Source: a virus
Virus record (IMG/VR): IMGVR_UViG_3300025168_000094
Location: 1-59,020 of that record
DNA: 59,020 bases
Strand: one strand, 5' to 3'
Below are positions 47,920 to 57,600 of this stretch, piece by piece (position 1 is the first letter of the stretch; each line of letters starts with the position of its first letter). The notes under the pieces were generated by a model. That model saw nothing but the letters and a program-made list of their open reading frames with translations. It was not told where the DNA came from and made no database searches. A program made the translations under genes and the position numbers.

Positions 47920-49001
47920 TAGTATGTTCCTCCAGGCGATGACGGTGTTGTGGAGACGGTAGATACCACCGTTGTTGTTGTGGGGGAGCTTGTGGTCGGC
48001 GTGAATCCTTCCAGAGCTTCGTCATCTACAATATTTTCAAACAATTCTTTAGTAAAATCTAATTTCTTAGTGGTCTTAGAAAGATCTAATCTCTGCATTA
48101 CTCCGGTCGCTAAATCATCAATAATGTTTGTCATTGCTAACTCAAGTCTTTCCATCGTACCCCCATACGGATGTGCGTCAAAAGTGACCGCATCATATCC
48201 AAATTTGGCTATTATAGCTGTTCTTTCAGGCGAAAACCACATACCGGGTGGATATGGATTGTAGGGCATCGAGTAACGCCAAAATACGGAATCCACTAAC
48301 AAGTAAAGTGGACTTACTGATGGTGTAGGGCCGTTGGCGCCAGCAGTGTAAAAGATGTCAACAAATCTAGTATCCCAAACACCAGTGGACGGGTCATTGT
48401 ATACACTGTATAAAGCTAATGCATTGATGGATACACTTTTTGTCAATGCTGCAGCATCGTCAAGGAGTACTACAAACTCGGCCGGATTGAGTGTTTCTAT
48501 TCTTTCAAAACCATATACGCCTGATGGGCCCAACATAGCCGACTTGGGTATAACGCCGTTGTTTGCCCTCGTATAATCAGATATTTTTCGTCCGGTGAGT
48601 ACGGTTATGGCAGGGTTGCTGGAATCCAAAGAGGGTATCAGAGTAAGTCTTTCGTCTAAAGACACATCTCCAAAAGTTGGGATTGCTGAACCACCTACAG
48701 GTATATCAATACCAGTGCCTGGGCCTGTTCCGGGGGCTACGACTGTAGTTCCTGGGGCTATGCCTGGGACTCCAGTTCCTGGGGATACACCTCCAAAAGA
48801 TACTTCGGGAAGTCCATCTGAAGATGCGGCGTCGGGGAATGAGTATAATGGTGTAGGGTCGCCCTCTCGTGGCGCAGTGTCTGGTACTGCGCCTCCAAAG
48901 GTCGCTTCAGGAAGTGTGGAGCTAGAGTCAGTGGAAGGGGCATACGCAGAATCGCTGTAGATTCCAGAATCCGAATAAAGGCCGGGTAAAACTGATGGCA
49001 T
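47919..49001 (-). CDS. Virion protein with Pro-Gly-Thr-rich linker
   Basis: A 360-residue protein with a flexible N-terminal third: Ser/Tyr/Asp-rich, then repeated PGTG and PGIAPGTT motifs (about residues 70-105). A compact central domain follows (SLDERLTLIPSLDSSNPAIT, FVDIFYTAGANG, YNPYPPGMWFSPERTAIIAK). The C-terminus is Thr-rich (TTSSPTTTTVVSTVSTT). Collagen-like or low-complexity linkers of this kind connect globular domains in phage appendages. It overlaps both neighbours by 1 base, so three genes are translated as a coupled set. AAAGGAAC precedes the ATG. No family recognised. Confidence 0.72.
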   Translation of the reverse strand: MPSVLPGLYSDSGIYSDSAYAPSTDSSSTLPEATFGGAVPDTAPREGDPTPLYSFPDAASSDGLPEVSFGGVSPGTGVPGIAPGTTVVAPGTGPGTGIDIPVGGSAIPTFGDVSLDERLTLIPSLDSSNPAITVLTGRKISDYTRANNGVIPKSAMLGPSGVYGFERIETLNPAEFVVLLDDAAALTKSVSINALALYSVYNDPSTGVWDTRFVDIFYTAGANGPTPSVSPLYLLVDSVFWRYSMPYNPYPPGMWFSPERTAIIAKFGYDAVTFDAHPYGGTMERLELAMTNIIDDLATGVMQRLDLSKTTKKLDFTKELFENIVDDEALEGFTPTTSSPTTTTVVSTVSTTPSSPGGTY

Positions 49002-49552
49002 TACTGAGTTCCTTTAAAGTACTTGTTTTTTCCGTAATAGGCGGGACTTTGATTTAAGACCGTAAAACTGGCTGCAATGAAAGACGGATCGGATTTCTTA
49101 ACTTCTTCTTTTTCTCTTGAGCTATTATCCTCATCAAGTTGGTAGAATGGATCGTTGTCATCTTTGAACTTATCACCTGTTCCAGTTTTTGAATTTACTG
49201 TATTTGAAAATACTTCCGTATCAACGATGTTCGGGTTGTTTTCTTCTTCTTTGTTGGAGTCACTTTCAAGAAGAGAAAAATCTCTTGGTAAGTCATCAAT
49301 CGCAACGTTCATAAGCATAAGCATTTCTTCTGCTAATTGTGGCCTGTCTTTGTTGACAGCAGTTGTTCTTGTCTTTTTGGTCGATAATCCTGTTTTTGAT
49401 TTTAAAGATGTCAGTCCAGATTGTACGTTATACAATGTAGGATCTGTTGATTTGCTAACAATTTTGTCACCCAATATTGTTTTATCGTAATTTGTACGAG
49501 CAGTCTTGGCGGTGCTGACTTTTGTTATAAGTGGTGCGGGTATATTAAACAT
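49001..49552 (-). CDS. Hydrophilic virion-cluster protein, unknown
   Basis: A 183-residue, highly charged and probably mostly disordered protein starting MFNIPAPLITKVSTAKTART. It has an Asn/Asp/Glu-rich middle (SNKEEENNPNIVDTEVFSNT) and a short ordered end, FIAASFTVLNQSPAYYGKNK. It overlaps the following gene by 1 base and follows the 49614 gene after 61 bases. Its place in a set of giant structural genes suggests an adaptor or assembly factor, but nothing in the sequence decides it. Confidence 0.68.
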   Translation of the reverse strand: MFNIPAPLITKVSTAKTARTNYDKTILGDKIVSKSTDPTLYNVQSGLTSLKSKTGLSTKKTRTTAVNKDRPQLAEEMLMLMNVAIDDLPRDFSLLESDSNKEEENNPNIVDTEVFSNTVNSKTGTGDKFKDDNDPFYQLDEDNSSREKEEVKKSDPSFIAASFTVLNQSPAYYGKNKYFKGTQ

Positions 49553-49613
49553 GTTTTATTCTCTTGTAGTAAATATGGTAGCAATAAAAATATTATCTGT
49601 TTGATTTATTTTA

Positions 49614-52600
49614 TCAAGAACCATCTGGTGTGCCTACCGCATCGGTAAAGTCGCCAACAAAATCGACTACTGGTGATTTTACATCAAAAACGCCAGACTG
49701 ATGGGTTTCCACTATGTTTAGACTTGTTGGGTCGCAAATCTCATTTGCTAAGATTCTAGAAGACTCTTCAGTCACTTGTAAAAACTCATAGAATTTTTCT
49801 GCTTGTTCTTTGAAGTTCAGTAGAGCCTCAAGTGTGCCAGTTTCTGGTTTTATTTGATCTAATATAGAATTGGCAGAATCCAACATTACACTATTCGAAC
49901 CATTGTATATGTCTGTAAACATATTTACATATATTACATGCAGGGCTACCATTTTATACCACGGTTGGTTTCTAGCGTCTGGGAATTTATTTAAAATTCC
50001 CTCTACAAAGAAACTGTTGAATTGCGTATTAAATTCATCATAAGCACAGGCTTCCGAGGCGGGCTCAACGTATTCTCTAATGAACTCTTCATATATCATT
50101 GTGTATTTACGGATAATTGCCTTTAAGACGTGAAAAGAAGAATCATGAATCTCGTATTCAAGCATAACCCTGTCATTGGAATATTCTGTGTCTGTCGGAT
50201 CTCCAAGAAAAACCTTGTCATCGTCTAAGAACATCTGATAATAGTACATCAATAACCGATAGTTTTCTCGCCATGTCTGCTCTCCATACAGGGCAGAATC
50301 GGCAAAATCAGTAAAGTTATAATTCCTCATCACCAAATGTGACATTGTTTTTTGAACGCCATATCTCGAAGCGGCCTGTTCGATGTTGTAATCACCAGTC
50401 TCAGCAGTGGAGCTATCTAGAAAATTAGTACTAAAGAAGTCGCTGTATCTAAAGCCTCCCTCGATAGCGCCGACTTGTTTGTAAACCTGGCCGGTTGATC
50501 CTGCCTGACATTCAAAAGACATACCGTCGAAGTCTGTAGGGTCTGACGCTTTTTCATAATTTGCTGAGGCGGGTGAATTTAAAATTATATCGGTCTTATG
50601 TGTGAGGTTGAAGGAGTGTACTTCGGCCACTTGTACCCCATTATTTAACATTTCATGCGCCAAGTCCATCGTCCTAAGCATTCTATCAACGTTTACAAAC
50701 CTTGATATAAACGAGCCGCGGCGCATGTATTTTTCCATATCGTAAAAGAAGAAGCCAGATTTTTTAACCACAATATCTATATTGCTTAAAACAGAAAGGC
50801 CACCAGCATCGTATTCGGTACCAAAGTATTCAAGGGCTTCGTCCATAAATTCTGTCAGTCTCTCTTCAATTGAATCAGCTAATTCAGAAAATGTTGATAA
50901 AATGGCGTCTGATAAGTTTGCTTGGTCTTGCGCCGGCGCGGTTCGGTCAGAAACGCGGCCCTGGAGGTGAGACCAACTGCCACCTATGACCCCCATAGTA
51001 GGACTAGTCATGGGGCCTCTTCTATAATTCATAAACTGGGGCTGGCATAATACTTCGGCGCCGAAGTAAGCTTCTCTGAATGTCTGGGCGAGATAGAACT
51101 GAAGACTGGCCCTTGAACCTATACCAGCAGTGACTGACTCTTCTAATTCAGTACGCATTGTTTTGGCCCATTCATAAGCCCATATTGTTCTTTCTTCTCT
51201 TGTCATGCCAACAAGAGGAGATGTAGATGGGTGATCGAACATATCCATCATAGCAGAACTATGATTTTCAATTAAAGTTTCAACTGAATCAATTACTGTG
51301 TCTTGTATAATGTTATCAATAACAGTAGTACCCAAATCATCATCTATATCTGCTGTAGCTGCTAAAGCTTCTAGCAGCAGCTCTCTGATTATAGTGTAGA
51401 TATCATTGTAGTGTTTTTTTACAAGAAAGACGCCGGATGTTTCCCCAGAGGAAGAAACTGTGCGAGTGTGAAACAAATCAATTGTTGCGATGTTCTCTTG
51501 CATATGATCGATCAGGAAATCGACACCGGTGCCGAAGCCAAGAGTGATATCACTTACTATTAATTCATAGTCATCAACCCCAGCATCGTCTCTGGCGAAT
51601 GTTTCTGATAATCTCGCTGGGTCGGTACTGTCATCACCTCTCTTTGGAACTGATAAAGTGAGGGGGCCGGTAGTTAAATTTTGTACCAAAGATTGAATTT
51701 GGTACCCGCCGCTGCAGTGTCTTAAGCCCTTTCCTTCTGAATAGAAGTCGAAGGTTTTTCCCCCATCGATGTTATTCCCATAAAAAACCGGTCCATCGGG
51801 ATCTATAATGCCGGCGAAGTCTTCAGAACCTGGGCCGGCGCCAAGTTCGTTAGTGAACCTTTGTAAAATGGCTCGATTCGTTTCAGTCACAACTATATCT
51901 ATTGCTTCTTCTTTATCCTCAGCGAGCAGATAAAAACGCCAGCCGTTGTCGTCATCAACAAAATTTAATGCATATGCGTCTGCAAAGTCTGCTAATTTGC
52001 TTACTACCGCTTCCACTGCAGTTGAATCTCTTAATCTCCCGTCTCTGTCGTCTGGGGATGTTTTGGTAAAAAAGTTTGACCCTTCGGTTCTAATTGCTCT
52101 CACCTCCCTGTCTAATAAACTTGTAAACTCGGCGCGGAGTGTATCAAGTTCTCCAGAATCAATTTCGGTAGAACCTGGAAACAGTGCTTTTGAGGACGAC
52201 TCGGGAACATATTTAGCTACGTTTGATTCAATCGCTAACGGATATGCAAAATCAGAATCAGTCAAAGTCTCATCAAACGATACAGAGGAGATATCTTCAA
52301 AGTTTGTTGCTCTAGCGTCAATCAGTTTGAAATTTCTAAGTATTCTCTTAACCACTTCTTCTTGGCCTAGAAGGGTTGTGTTTGAGTTTGTCACTACAAT
52401 ACGAAATCTTTCGTAAAGACGACCTGTTGTCGTTGCGCCGCTCTTGGACGGAAATAATTCTTTGTATCTATTGAGACGAGGTAAGAATTCACTTGTATTG
52501 GAATACATTGCGATTACGTAATCAATTCCGTCAATAGCGTCAGAGAGCATGCTGTCACCTAATGCTCTTTCGCGATACTCAGATGTTAGACTGTTAAGAG

Positions 52601-53468
52601 AATTTATTATCTCGGTTGGCCCAAAATTCTCAACTTTGAAATACTTTGTATTAAGAGCTTGTAAAGGAATATTTGGGTAAAATTGGTTGTTGGCATCAAT
52701 AAAAACCGGGTCACTAAAAATAGCTAAGTTATTGTTATCTATAACGTTTTCGTAAGATACATCACTAAAGTTTAAAGCGTAGGTCGCATCCGAGTATCTC
52801 AATAGATCTGCTATTGACTCTGTGGAGACACAAGCGAAAATAGCCATGTCCTGAATGGATGTGAATGCTTGGGTGTACCCTGTTATTGTGACGTACGAGG
52901 ATTTCATAACAGGGTTGCCGTCTTCATCATAGTCAGTTGAAAAAGTAACTTTATCTTCAAAATCGCTGAATGGTATCGATATAACTTGATTCGAGACTCC
53001 CGATAACGAAGCATAGATATCAAAGTCGGTATTACTCAAGCCCGAATCTTCGGCTGTTTCGTTCTGGTACATGTCAGCATTAACAACTGGCGTTGCTAAC
53101 CTCTTCAAAGCAAATTTATCGCCCTTAAGTTCGTCAATATGAGTTTGATTTTTAATAATATACAGGTTTATGTAGAGGCTTTCGTTATTGCCAGATGAGT
53201 CTGTTGAATAATTAAACAATTCCTCAATAAGTGGATTGATATCAAAGTTGTCATCTGAGTTAAAAAATACAGACATATTGGCGCTGTATTTAGTTAAGTC
53301 TTCAGGCACCACGGGGGGTTGTCCGAATTCAGATGCAATCTCGTTTAACGGATTTACAATCGGATCATCAGGATCTACATTCTCGATTATAATTGAATCA
53401 ATAATAGGGGTGGGGAGAAATTTACCAAACGTTTCGTTTGTATCGCCCTTAAAAATTAGTCTTGGCAT
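49614..53468 (-). CDS. Giant virion protein, unknown
   Basis: A 1284-residue protein starting MPRLIFKGDTNETFGKFLPT. It is Asp/Asn/Ser/Tyr-rich with mixed helix and strand and no recognised domain, membrane segment or enzyme motif. Notable stretches are ERFRIVVTNSNTTLLGQEEV, then RHCSGGYQIQSLVQNL and, in the second half, MRNYNFTDFADSALYGEQTW. Long helices fill the last 150 residues. It overlaps the 53456 gene by 13 bases. In marine T4-like phages, genes of this size near MAFIDNTGD-type genes belong to baseplate or fibre structures. A tape measure is excluded by composition and lack of coiled-coil length. Confidence 0.75.
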   Translation of the reverse strand: MPRLIFKGDTNETFGKFLPTPIIDSIIIENVDPDDPIVNPLNEIASEFGQPPVVPEDLTKYSANMSVFFNSDDNFDINPLIEELFNYSTDSSGNNESLYINLYIIKNQTHIDELKGDKFALKRLATPVVNADMYQNETAEDSGLSNTDFDIYASLSGVSNQVISIPFSDFEDKVTFSTDYDEDGNPVMKSSYVTITGYTQAFTSIQDMAIFACVSTESIADLLRYSDATYALNFSDVSYENVIDNNNLAIFSDPVFIDANNQFYPNIPLQALNTKYFKVENFGPTEIINSLNSLTSEYRERALGDSMLSDAIDGIDYVIAMYSNTSEFLPRLNRYKELFPSKSGATTTGRLYERFRIVVTNSNTTLLGQEEVVKRILRNFKLIDARATNFEDISSVSFDETLTDSDFAYPLAIESNVAKYVPESSSKALFPGSTEIDSGELDTLRAEFTSLLDREVRAIRTEGSNFFTKTSPDDRDGRLRDSTAVEAVVSKLADFADAYALNFVDDDNGWRFYLLAEDKEEAIDIVVTETNRAILQRFTNELGAGPGSEDFAGIIDPDGPVFYGNNIDGGKTFDFYSEGKGLRHCSGGYQIQSLVQNLTTGPLTLSVPKRGDDSTDPARLSETFARDDAGVDDYELIVSDITLGFGTGVDFLIDHMQENIATIDLFHTRTVSSSGETSGVFLVKKHYNDIYTIIRELLLEALAATADIDDDLGTTVIDNIIQDTVIDSVETLIENHSSAMMDMFDHPSTSPLVGMTREERTIWAYEWAKTMRTELEESVTAGIGSRASLQFYLAQTFREAYFGAEVLCQPQFMNYRRGPMTSPTMGVIGGSWSHLQGRVSDRTAPAQDQANLSDAILSTFSELADSIEERLTEFMDEALEYFGTEYDAGGLSVLSNIDIVVKKSGFFFYDMEKYMRRGSFISRFVNVDRMLRTMDLAHEMLNNGVQVAEVHSFNLTHKTDIILNSPASANYEKASDPTDFDGMSFECQAGSTGQVYKQVGAIEGGFRYSDFFSTNFLDSSTAETGDYNIEQAASRYGVQKTMSHLVMRNYNFTDFADSALYGEQTWRENYRLLMYYYQMFLDDDKVFLGDPTDTEYSNDRVMLEYEIHDSSFHVLKAIIRKYTMIYEEFIREYVEPASEACAYDEFNTQFNSFFVEGILNKFPDARNQPWYKMVALHVIYVNMFTDIYNGSNSVMLDSANSILDQIKPETGTLEALLNFKEQAEKFYEFLQVTEESSRILANEICDPTSLNIVETHQSGVFDVKSPVVDFVGDFTDAVGTPDGS

Positions 53469-54643
53469 ATTTCTGGTACAACCTCGCTTCCATAAATATC
53501 ATTGTAAACATTTTCAACACTTACTTCATCACAATCAATATCTAAGTCAATATAATACGACGATTTGTTGAATATTTGTAATTGTTTACAAACAGTATCT
53601 TTATCTACATTTTTGTCTTTGACAAAATCAAAATAATATTCTACAGCTTTTTTAGTTAACTGTGTGTTGTCATTCGACAATTGGTTTGGACTAACCATGA
53701 GTCCGTTGACAACTTGGTCTATTTTAGTTTCAAAAAACTTTCTTTCTAGATCGTTTAGAACCTTGGTGTCTCCAGTATCAGTATTGACCTTAAATACCTC
53801 AACATCGAAATTGTCAGTCAACAACTCCGTGTTAACTTCATCTACATAAATCATTGGAGTGTCTGGTGTAAGTTGGATATATCTATCATCCACGAATACA
53901 TCACTTTGAATAGAAAATTGAGAAGAATCTAAATTAGAATTTATGTTTTTAATCTCTTTTTTGTAGTTTGAACTTATGTTAATTTGGGGAATGTTTAAGG
54001 ACGAAGAGCTATTGGTTTTGTATTTCTGTGTGGAACTGTCTATTTTTCCGTTTAGAACAACTACTTTCCATGCCGGTGCAACGTTTGTGTTCCTGCCATC
54101 CAAAAAAGCATCACCGATAGCTGCATCGAATTTAAATATATCTATTCTTGGCTGCAGCATGGTGGGCGTCTGGTCTACAGCAAAATAAGAGGGTGGTCGA
54201 GGGCTAGTCACGAAAGCGCGGGAAGCTATTTCAGAAGCTAATGCTGTATCTGTTATAGGCGTAGCAGTCAGTGTAGGAGACCCCAGGGCGCCTTCAGGTG
54301 TGCTAGTCGGTACGCCTAGGCCTAAGCCGTCTACAATGACATCACGGGGCGCTACAGCGAGTTCTATATTCAATGCTGGAGGCTCGGTGGGATTAGTTTG
54401 TAATTTTCCGTCCACATTATCAAACAGCACCAAACTTTCGATATAGGGTGTCTCTTCTTTGATTCTTGTGTGGGCTTGGTTTTGAGATTCGCTTATGTTT
54501 ATATAAGCACTATCATAAATAATATTATCGTCATAAAAAGAATAATATGTAGGTTTGAATTTACCGACTGATAATAAGTAATGTCCGTAGTTTGTCAACT
54601 TAAGATCATATACTCTTTCTTTTTTATCTAAAAGCTTAGCCAT
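53456..54643 (-). CDS. KERVYDL-type virion protein, related to the 43959-44975 product
   Basis: A 395-residue protein starting MAKLLDKKERVYDLKLTNYG, then HYLLSVGKFKPTYYSFYDDN, and IIYD. The opening (a helix-strand with x-x-L-T-x-x-G-x-x-x-L and a later F-x-x-x-D-D-x-I) is comparable with the MAFIDNTGD family member at 43959. Both look like members of one structural family. The rest is Asp/Thr/Val-rich beta sequence with a C-terminal helical part (VEYYFDFVKDKNVDKDT). It overlaps the 49614 gene and follows the 54648 gene after 4 bases. A baseplate or tail-fibre connector is a plausible role. Confidence 0.75.
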   Translation of the reverse strand: MAKLLDKKERVYDLKLTNYGHYLLSVGKFKPTYYSFYDDNIIYDSAYINISESQNQAHTRIKEETPYIESLVLFDNVDGKLQTNPTEPPALNIELAVAPRDVIVDGLGLGVPTSTPEGALGSPTLTATPITDTALASEIASRAFVTSPRPPSYFAVDQTPTMLQPRIDIFKFDAAIGDAFLDGRNTNVAPAWKVVVLNGKIDSSTQKYKTNSSSSLNIPQINISSNYKKEIKNINSNLDSSQFSIQSDVFVDDRYIQLTPDTPMIYVDEVNTELLTDNFDVEVFKVNTDTGDTKVLNDLERKFFETKIDQVVNGLMVSPNQLSNDNTQLTKKAVEYYFDFVKDKNVDKDTVCKQLQIFNKSSYYIDLDIDCDEVSVENVYNDIYGSEVVPEICQD

Positions 54644-54647
54644 TTAA

Positions 54648-57600
54648 TTAATTACCCCTTCTATTCTTTTTCTCTTTCAAGGAGACTTTCTTCTTTCTGC
54701 GACTTTTCTTGCTGAGAGTTGTGTTTTGTTTGCCAGTAGTTGGTTTTGGTTCAATAATATTACTTCTTCCAGCTTCTCTCTTATAAACAACATCAACATC
54801 TGTTTTGATTGATTCAACAATTGATACGTAGTCGTAAGGCCAATTGTAACTCAAGTTGTAGCCATCCATTTCAACAGTATCGCCCAGTTTTTGTTTTGTT
54901 GTTTGGCCGACTTGTGCTACTGTCATATCACTATAGGATGCTTGGGAACGCTGTTTCACTTTGAAAATCATCCATCTTAAGTTTGGATTACTTAAGAGGT
55001 TCTTCTCTGTGAGTAATTCGGTGTTTATAAGTTCGTGAGCGACTGAATCTTGTTGGAATTCCATCTTAGTATATTCTCTAGGAGCCAAGTTTTGCCACAC
55101 GTAAGATAAATCATTCTTGTCTAATTCGTATTTGAACTCGAATACATACATAACCATCGGATCAATATCATTGTTTACAAAGTCAAACTGAGGAGGCAAT
55201 ATATAATCATTCATTTTCTGAACTAATTTTCTAATTGAGTTTCCGGCTGCATCCAATGAATCTCCAGATTTTGAGCCAATGCTGGACTTCTTAGCAGCAT
55301 CGAAGCGCTTTCTGGGGATGTTAATGAATTGCTTTCTGGTCTTGGCGTTCGAATTGGAAGGCTGTGTGCCGTTTGCTGGTATACCTTCGACAATGTATGG
55401 AACTGCCACGATTGCTTCTTTGATTGTTTGTTTTTCGGCCAGTTGTCCTAACCGGACCTTCGAGTTGTCATCACTAAAACCCATTAAACTAGAGAATGAT
55501 TTCATTTGTTGGGATACTTTAGGACCATCTGCGGCAGTATAATTGTTGTATACAGACGAACCAGTAACGACTTCGTAGTGGTTTGTGAGCCACTGGGCTG
55601 GGATATCATCGATTTCCAAGAAAATCCCTTCGGAAGTAGTACTAGGTAAGCGTCCAAATTGATGCCACATACCCTTTGGCGTTGCTTCATCGCCGAAGCC
55701 AGCGGTAGCCTTGCTGGAATTATAGAAGTTCATCATTGGGGTCTCAAACTTGGGCTGGATAACCCAGCGTTGTCCGACAATGGAGTTTTCAGATAAAATC
55801 TCATTTCCAAATTTGTCAAGTTGTCTCTTAGTAACATTTTCAACACCAAACAAGTTGACTGCAGAATCAATCTGCATTGCGTTGTGATTGATGTTTTCAC
55901 TGGCATAGGGAGTGAAGTTTTGTGAAGCTATAAGAGCACCAGATACTGATGAGCTGAGATCATTGTCTCTAATTAGGGTTCTCCTATACACTCCTGGCTG
56001 TGCTTTGTGTCCTGGCAAATCTGGTCCTGGGTCAAAACGTCTTTTGACGATTTGTGTTTCTGCCAAGATTCTTTGAAGGTCGTACTCAACAGATGCAGAC
56101 GGTCTGAAAATGAAGTCTACCCATGCCTCACCATCGTAATATGGTGGGGTGAAAGACCAGTTGTGTCCGTTCATGGAATCTTTGACACCATAAGCAGATG
56201 CGGAGAGGGCAAAAAGATCACTAGTACCGTTGTTGTTTGCCTTAGATATACTTCCAAACTCGCGGCCGGCAACAGGAGGTCCGAAGCCACTGGCTCTGTC
56301 ATACATTGTGAAGTTTTTAACAAACTGTGGGTTCATAGCAGGATCCTGTGGGATCTCGAACGTACCAGAACGAATCAAGTCGGCAGAAGATACGGAGGTA
56401 TCAGAATTTTTAAATACTGCACGGGCGCCATCTGGTGCAAAAAAGTTGAAGGCGCCATCGGAACCAGACTCAAAATTGTATGTTCTGGAGCCGCTGAAAG
56501 AGGTTCTCATTTTAAGACGGGCGCCATATACTTCATCTTTACTAAATTTAAATGTTGATAAACTAACACCATTGGATTGCAGTCTTGTGTACCCACCTTT
56601 TTTGAGGAAGAACTTCCCAACTTCTGCAAAATAGTTTGATGCCATCATACTGTAGAGTTTGTCTGCTGGACCAGATGCAATCGAAGAAGATGGTGCCAAT
56701 ATAGCACCAAAGCTTTGTGATGGGTGTGGTTCTTGTTCCGGTATCACTAGTCCACGCATAGTTTTACTAGGATCAATAATGGTTTCGAATGGCAGCCTAA
56801 CATCCCAGAAGGCGCCGGAAACATATTGTTGAGAGCCGGTTGCATCGGATGTTGTAAGCATGTGGTTTTCGGTTGGGTTAAACAACAAGGCACCGGTTAC
56901 ATTTACTGAAATAAATTTATAGCCATTTGTGGATATTGGGTAATCGACAGCCATTCCTGATTTAATAGAATTATAAAGGATTCCTGGTGCAAAGAGAGGT
57001 TTGATTACCGATCTTGCCATGGCATTGTGTAATGGTTGTTTGCTATCTTGGGTACCATCCGCAAATTCCCTAAAAGAGGCAATTGGATTAGTGGCCTTGC
57101 TACTATCAAATATAATCTCAACTGAATCACCATATGATTTACTAAATTGAGACACCAAGTCTAAACTTCTTTGAGCTGGATAGAATCCCTTATAAGGGTT
57201 GAATTTGATTGCAGCATGGCAGGTCAATTTAATTTCTTTTGCGGACAAATCAGACATTTTCTTAATATCTGCGAAGTTTCTTAAGAAGTCAGAGTTGGAG
57301 AAGTCTTTATAGAACGTGTCCTGAGAAGAGCTAAGGTTAGTGCCTGGAATTTCGAAAGTGTCGAAGTTCTCTCCATCTTGAATTCCAAACTTGGTGTAAT
57401 TTTCAATTTGCTCCGACACTCTGAATTCTGGCACTACGGCGTATCCTTTAGCCAACGATTTGATGTCTTGTTTGAAAGAATCATAGTTGTTGTAGAAAGG
57501 CTTTGATTCGGAAGATACAAAGGAAGTTACGCCATTGGAAGTTGTCAGATAGCCGGCTTGAGTGGCAGCTTCCCATTTAGCCTCACCAGAGCCTGTCGGA

